A stretch of 64,000 bases of DNA from Cryptomeria japonica (taxonomy: Eukaryota > Streptophyta > Pinopsida > Cupressales > Cupressaceae), in assembly GCF_030272615.1 (NCBI RefSeq), contig NC_081405.1, forward strand, positions 20,413,047 through 20,477,046, read 5' to 3'. Under the pieces are notes generated by a model, which was not told the origin of the DNA, made no database searches, and was given only the letters and a program-made list of their open reading frames with translations. The stretch's first letter is position 1. Each line of letters opens with the position of its first letter. Below, one piece after another: positions 58,385 to 64,000 of the stretch. Both the position numbers and the translations under genes were made by a program.

Positions 58385-61300
58385 TTACTGCTTCACAGCA
58401 ACATCTTTGCTTTCCATGTAACTTCTAGAGGCCTTCCTCCTCCTACTCACAAATTTTTCCAGCTCTTCAGGACCACCTTCCAGGTTTTTCAGTTCCTTGT
58501 CACAGACAAATATACACGAATTATCAGAATTTTTAGGTACTAAAAGTTCTATGCATTATCTACCATCTCGATGATGCATCATAGAATGTTATCCAAAATA
58601 TTGATATAAACAAACCCTTACAATCTAAACCAGAAACAATAACAAATACTAAAAATTCTGCTTCTATAAACAATTCATCAATGTAGTTAGGAAGGAAGAA
58701 GAAACCTACTGAAGGTCCAAGTAAGATACCAAATGGTATACCATCAAACTTATCTGCATGATGAATCTGCAGTTGCATGCATTAACAAAAATCTGTCACG
58801 TATATGTCTTTTCTGCCAAAGATTTCCATAGAATTGTACAAAGCAGATATAAACATTCTGAATTATGAGAAGAGGGTTTGTAACAAACCTGATGTGCAGC
58901 TGCTACTTTTCGAAGATACGGAATATCACCGAGTGGCCCAACAGGAAAACGTCTATCAATAAGGCCATCATGGACAATTATATATGCAAGCCCACCAATG
59001 GTGATTCCTATTCCCTGGAAAAAGTTATCAGACCCATTAAACCCTTCAGATTCATCATTAATTCCCCTAATAACATAGGAATCAAACGATTTTTCAACAA
59101 ATTCTTGTCCATCATTCGTACAGAAGATGGACTATAAAGTGACCTAAATCATTATTACACTTTTTCCAAGATTGCATTTCTAAAAATATAGAAGATAAGG
59201 TAAGAGGCAGTCCTTACAGCACCAAAACAGAGACTTGGCACAAGACCTTTACAGTAGAGTCCATATGTTAATAAGACATTAGCAGGGATGGAATTGAGGA
59301 TGGTAAATATGTCGTTCATTTCAAAAGGTCCATCTCTGGGCCTGTGATGAGACTGCCAAAGCAAGTGAAAGTTTGATTAGAACAAAGTAACTAAACCTGT
59401 TTAGTATGTTGCACTGGAATTTTAGGTTTAAAGATCATTTGTCATCCACCTTAGCTTAAAACTACAATAGCACCAGTTTCATACCTCATGGATGGACCAC
59501 AAGGCACCATGCCAGAAAGTTCGGTGAACCCAGCGAGCCCAATGCTCCATTCCAACCTGTATGCACAAGAATGAACTTAGCAGCAATCATGTCAAAGCCA
59601 GCAGCAGACAGGCAGAAATCACTATCATGGGAAGAGATTTGAGGAATCTTATATTAGATAATCGTGTTGGAAAATGAGTCACGCTTGAATTAAAGATGAA
59701 CCAGTCATTGTGAGGGCTAGTAGCTCTGTGGCAAAGCACCCCAGCAAGAAATCGGAGGTCTTAAGTTTGATGCCTAGCTGGATCATAAAAGTTTAAGGTC
59801 AGCAGGGCAGGCTAAACTAGGATCCCCAAGCAGGTGCAGTGTGGTTCAAAAGGGTGAGGGAAAGTGAGCCACAACCAAACCAAAGAGGGCCTATAACTCA
59901 GAGGCAGAACCGCCCAGTTTTTTCACATTGATGTTTCGAGTCACATTCTGTGATCCATCATCAAAAAGAGGATGAATGTATCACAGAGTATAGTCAGAAA
60001 CAAGGCTAAAAATTTACATTGTGAAAATATCATATATTTTCAATTTACAAGAGATGTAACTGTTATAACAAAATCTTTCTGGATGGATGGCAATCAAAGA
60101 CAATTTTAATAGGTGCTGCTGCTTTAACAATCTCCCTGGAAGGATATCAGGGCATATAGCATAATGAGAAAATATATCTGACTTCTGAATTCTAAGGAAT
60201 TGGGACTCAATATGTTCAAGGAAACTGTCCGTCACAGTTTGATATAAGTGCACATAGAAAAAATTTGAATCTCAAATTCTATATATTGAGGAGGTAATGT
60301 ATGCATACCGCTGCTACAGCTGCAACTAAAACTGTACCCATCATCTCCGTGTAAGGAAGCTCCTCACCCTGAGAAAAAATAGGCGAAACTCAGTCATGAG
60401 ATATGGAAATTATTAAAACAAAAATAAGAAATCATACTAGCAGGTGCATTCCCACTGTAAACAACTACTGGGTTAACCAGAACACTGTTAAAGCATTTCC
60501 CTTGAAAAACAGGAGAATCGTCAAGTTTAAATATCTAAGAACAATCGACAGATATTTTTTTACAAAAATTATATTTAGTAAACTTCCACCTTTGTAAATG
60601 TTCAATAATAAATTGACTACATGGTTTATATGTGTGAAGCATTCAAGTTTATACTGGATAATAAGACTGAGAATGGAAGGCAATGTTTTTTTTGTTTAGG
60701 AAACTTTGCATTTTTTGTTTGGGGGAAACACTTTAATGCACAAAATTATGTGATTTTGCACAAACAATAGCTTCAGGCTAGAAAGTTCCCAATGTTGTAG
60801 AGAGTCCCATCATAAGAGACCAAGGTTTCAAGGATTGTTACACCTGCTCTGAAATATAATTGTTTTCAATTTCCAGTACTCGAGTTCATGGAAAGATCTG
60901 TGCCAGAATAAAATACAGAATCTCAACAAATTTGGGATCTGGGCAGGTAAATTATGAATGCAGATTACAAATCAGCAAGGCTGTGCATAACCAGCACATA
61001 TTTTTTAACTGGAAAATGGTGAAAAAAACATGATCCATAATGAAACAGAGCATAGCTGAAGAACACAAATCAAGAAAATCTTGAATTTTGCTTGTGAATC
61101 AGAAAAGATCGGACCTTCATTACGAAGAGAAATCTATAATAAATGGCTGCTGCAGCAGTGCCTGTAATTCCGAGGCTCCAAGCAAGCGCAGCCAAATTAG
61201 CCTTGACATTGCTTGACAGCCCCTTTTCCTCCTTCTCAACAGCCCTTCTCAACGAATCTGCAAATTCCAGAGACTGTTCTCCAATTTGTCCTTCATTTTC

Positions 61301-61501
61301 CTTGAATACAAAGCAGAGGCCAGGCAGCATCTTCTTTCTCCTCGCACAAACACGGGAGGATTCTCTCCCTAGCATTAAATTGGAAGAGAAGCGAGCAGCA
61401 GCATTGAAAGAAGCAGGGCTCACTGCTCTGTTGACACCAGCAGGTGAGAGGATCGAATCGCACAAACCCACTGCATAGGGAGATGAAATGCACACCACCA
61501 T
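58385..61501 (-). CDS. BCH: beta-carotene 3-hydroxylase, plastid, non-heme di-iron type
   Basis: Seven exons on the minus strand: 61501-61115, 60368-60309, 59556-59485, 59352-59218, 59014-58889, 58766-58710 and 58495-58385. All have GT-AG introns and a continuous frame of 315 residues, the family's usual size. Residues 1 to about 60 are Ser/Ala/Arg-rich, like a plastid transit peptide. Membrane segments follow near 102-128 and 138-150 and two more around 190-232. Histidine boxes: HRTFWH (160-165), HESHH (172-176) and HQIHH (259-263) are intact. The box normally HDGLxH reads HDGLID (233-238), with Asp for the last His. The enzyme would hydroxylate beta-rings of beta-carotene toward zeaxanthin in plastid membranes. 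The C-terminus is ELKNLEGGPEELEKF and a basic tail. No other lesion is seen, so I call it a gene; activity is uncertain because of the Asp. Confidence 0.93.
59690..59995 (+). repeat. SINE-like insertion with two tRNA-like heads, in intron 2
   Basis: First head: GGGCTAGTAGCTCTGTGGCA (A-box-like) at 59717-59736 and AAGTTTGATGCC (B-box-like) near 59764-59775. Second head: GGCCTATAACTCAGAGGCAG at 59888-59907 and GTTTCGAGTCAC near 59932-59943. Each box pair has near-tRNA spacing. It lies in the hydroxylase intron between exons 60368-60309 and 59556-59485, antisense to the gene. Ends and TSD are unclear. Confidence 0.55.
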
Positions 61502-61900
61502 TTTTGCTCTTCTTCTCAGATTTGAGCTGCCCACTTCAACACAGACTCAAAATTTCAAGCTCTTCAAATCCTCTGCTCTCCAATTGTTCACTGAAACACT
61601 ATTTCTAAATAGACTGCGTGCGTTTTGCTCTTCCATGCAATTTGAGGAATGGCTGTAAATCTGTCCACGTTTGCAGAAAATCTATGGAGATCCAAGAGAT
61701 GTCACTGTAGGCAATGATTTTACGGGCGCTGGCAGAAGAAAACAGAATGCATCTGCATCAAGGAACAAACTTTGACAAAAACTATTTAAAAAAGTATTGT
61801 GATCTTGCATTCCAAATTTGGCATCCATGATTTGTTTGTAAGGTGTGCAAGATGACAGAAAAGTTTAATGGGTCTGGCTAAGGCTGGCCGTCTTACGGGA
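61502..61900 (-). promoter_or_regulatory. presumptive promoter and 5' UTR of the hydroxylase gene
   Basis: Minus-strand upstream region. A TTTAAATAG TATA-like box lies near 61783-61791, about 285 bp from the start codon. ACGTGG (minus), a G-box half such as light-responsive plant genes use, lies at about 61664-61669. Placement is by eye and untested. Confidence 0.35.
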
Positions 61901-62190
61901 CCCACTTGAGATACGCCAAAACTGTTTTGCTTTTAGTCGAAAAGGGTGCGTCGACGATTAAAAGGCCCTCTCATTGGATGGATTTTTATTGCAAATTTTT
62001 AAGGATAGGATAAGTATTTAGTTTAATCGAGAATGATTTTACTATTATTTTTCTGAGTTGAAGGAAAATAAAGATATTTTAGGGGGTAAGAAGGTTGTAT
62101 TTTGAATCATTAGTTTCATAAATTTAATTGATTTTTAATTAAGACAGAGACAAAAAGATAAGGGAGAAGTCAATCGGATGAAGGATCTCT

Positions 62191-62335
62191 CCATTTTCTA
62201 TTGGTGGTGTTCTCATTGCTCTTGTTATTTCTATTATCTTGCTTTAGCACCGTCTGTCCATTTTCTATTGGTGTTGCTCTCGTTGCTTAAGCAATTTTCT
62301 TGTTATTTCTATTATCTTGCTTTAGCACCGTCGGT
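62191..62335 (+). repeat. tandem duplication upstream of the hydroxylase gene
   Basis: Two copies of TCCATTTTCTATTGGTG...CTTGTTATTTCTATTATCTTGCTTTAGCACCGTC, starting 62191 and 62257, the second with a short insertion. Confidence 0.85.
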
Positions 62336-63774
62336 GGTCGGTGTGACTCTAGGAATGACCTTGAGTCCTTTTATATTTTTTTTTGAGGATATGTGCATGT
62401 ATTTTAAAATTAATGGAAACTGATGAACGTATTCATAAAAAATAAATATACTCAATTTAATTTTTGTTTAGGTGAATTTTTTGTGGATGATAAATATTTG
62501 ATTATCATTAGTTGATAGACATAATAAGAGTATAGAGAATTTTGGAAAATCTAAATCATGATAGCAACATTAATAAACATAGAATAATAATAATTAAAAT
62601 ATTAAGTTGTTTCTTTTGTATCACAATATGATTAACCTTAGAGCTAAACCTAAATTCATAGTCATACATGAAGGATCTTGACTGTGACCATTTGCTATTT
62701 AAATGTAGTAAATGTCATAAAATGACTACCTTGTTAAGGATCGCAGGAAGAGCAATATGCGCTTCAAGGATCTCAAAACTTTCAGTACACCTCTATCACA
62801 ACAAAAGTAAATAGAAATGTTCAATAAAAGAATGGTTATTACAATCAAGTTATCAAGCAAAGATAATATTGCTATTGTTTCAAATAGGTTTGAAATTTCA
62901 ATAGGAAGTTTTTGAGACCCTTTGAAATTGGAAATGTATAATCATATTGAAGTGAGTTCAACAAAAGTACACGGAAAAGAAAAATAACAAAACTCTTCGA
63001 AAGGAAAGTGTGAATTGAATGAAGTAGAGTAGGTGAAAACAAGTTAAAAAAAAAAAATATTATTGACTCTTCAAAGATAAAGAAAATGCTTAATTTTGTT
63101 GTAAATTGAGATCAATTTAAAGTCTAGATACTTCATTTTTTAAAATATTAATAATTCATGAAGAAAACTAAAGAAAAAGATAACCATATTGATTCATTTT
63201 TTAAAATATCAGTTCAAAAAGAAGATTGTGAATAAACATAAACAAATCATCCTATTTTAAAATATCATTAATTTTTGTAATCTATAATTATTTGAATTAA
63301 TATTAGATATTTTCAAATTTAAAAAAAAATACATTTTTATGATATTAAAAAAAAGAAATGCACAGTTTGGGAATACCAATCTGCATGAATGTCATAGACG
63401 ACAAGTACAGAAAGAATAGTCATTCTTTGTAACTGTCGAGTAGCTTCGTTGATTATTTTGCGGCTCAATAAGAAAATGCCACGATTGTTTCAAGTTTGGA
63501 CGGTTGATGGCATTCTTCAACGTCTAAAGAAAATATAAGATGGTGGTGATTTAAGGATAGGACTAGGGCAACCTTACTCATCTAGATACTACATGGAACA
63601 CGTAAGTCCTTTAGTAGCTTGGACTACTACAATCATACATATGTGCAATAGGAAAATTTGCATCTTGAATTTTTTTATTTGTTTTAGGTTATTTTTATTT
63701 AAGTATGAAATAGTTTAGATTTTTTAAATTCAAATTTAATAACGGTATTAAAATCTAGTTGTTTTAAAATAGAT

Positions 63775-63890
63775 ATTATTTTTTAATGAGTCTGAAATAT
63801 TTCAAAATTAATATTATTTATATGATAATTATTTTTTAATGAGTTTGAAATATTTCAAATTAATATTATTTGTATGATAAATCTTAATTC
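63775..63890 (+). repeat. 53-bp tandem duplication
   Basis: ATTATTTTTTAATGAGT(C/T)TGAAATATTTCAAA units starting 63775 and 63828. The inner TGAAATATTTCA is palindromic. Confidence 0.85.
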
Positions 63891-64000
63891 AATTTTACAT
63901 ATATAATTTACCATCTATTAAAGTACCATAACATTGTTATTTAAACATTCTAGAATATTTGATTCATTGCCAATTTATCAACATCTAAATTTAGAGACAA

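Larger units (their letters stand above)
61901..64000. other. no gene recognised; AT-rich with short tandem repeats
   Basis: Contains the duplicated blocks at 62191-62335 and 63775-63890. No ORF with domain character. The pale-looking frame at 62178-62423 is a translation of the duplicated block. Confidence 0.45.

Noticed and set aside
58385-61501. Treating the hydroxylase as a pseudogene
   Set aside because: Seven exons, all splice sites and a 315-codon frame are intact. A single ligand substitution is not enough to call it dead.
62178-62423. 81-codon ORF upstream of the hydroxylase gene
   Set aside because: It simply translates the tandem duplication at 62191-62335 and has no domain character.

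Overview
The window is plant nuclear DNA of low gene density from a large, repeat-rich genome. Intron-bearing plant genes, a plastid-targeted carotenoid enzyme and deeply nested, decayed LTR retrotransposons point to a seed plant. The TE load and the age of the insertions suggest a gymnosperm (conifer-like), but that is inference.

Left part (1-33.4 kb): a graveyard of nested LTR elements. A Ty3/gypsy pol copy (1703-2796 and 10895-11135) is split by a complete 8.1-kb LTR element (2797-10894; two 1204-bp LTRs, TSD AAAAT, initiator-Met PBS). That element has no reverse transcriptase or integrase. It carries a coiled-coil/zinc-knuckle gag and one long unfamiliar ORF2 of about 1,120 codons, both broken by stops. 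Two relatives lie on the minus strand (1-1702 and 28897-33378). A second gypsy copy (17103-23794, minus) has a Ty1/copia element (18650-21651, TSD CACTA) in its protease motif. A third gypsy relic (about 25173-28557, minus) contains a solo LTR (26032-27310). Other solo LTRs lie at 12820-13624 and 14119-15414. An 840-bp purine-pyrimidine simple repeat lies at 11641-12485.

Middle part (33.4-54.8 kb): AT-rich sequence with no intact gene. It holds tandem modules (37851-38283, echoed at 41068), an old triplication of a roughly 3-kb unit (41.4-51.4 kb) with minus-strand LINE ORF2 remnants, and a purine-rich tract and minisatellite near 53 kb.

Right part (54.8-64 kb): a five-exon 5' relic of a GH27 alpha-galactosidase gene (54855-56011, +, one stop codon), then the only apparently intact gene, a seven-exon beta-carotene hydroxylase gene (58385-61501, -). 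It encodes 315 residues with a plastid-transit-like N-terminus and three intact histidine boxes. In the fourth (HDGLxH) the last His is Asp. One of its introns holds a SINE-like insertion with two tRNA-like heads.

The most unusual material is the pol-less two-ORF LTR family, with its Tyr-substituted zinc knuckles, and a hairpin plus U5 block shared by several LTR families. All calls come from reading the sequence by eye; no database search was run.
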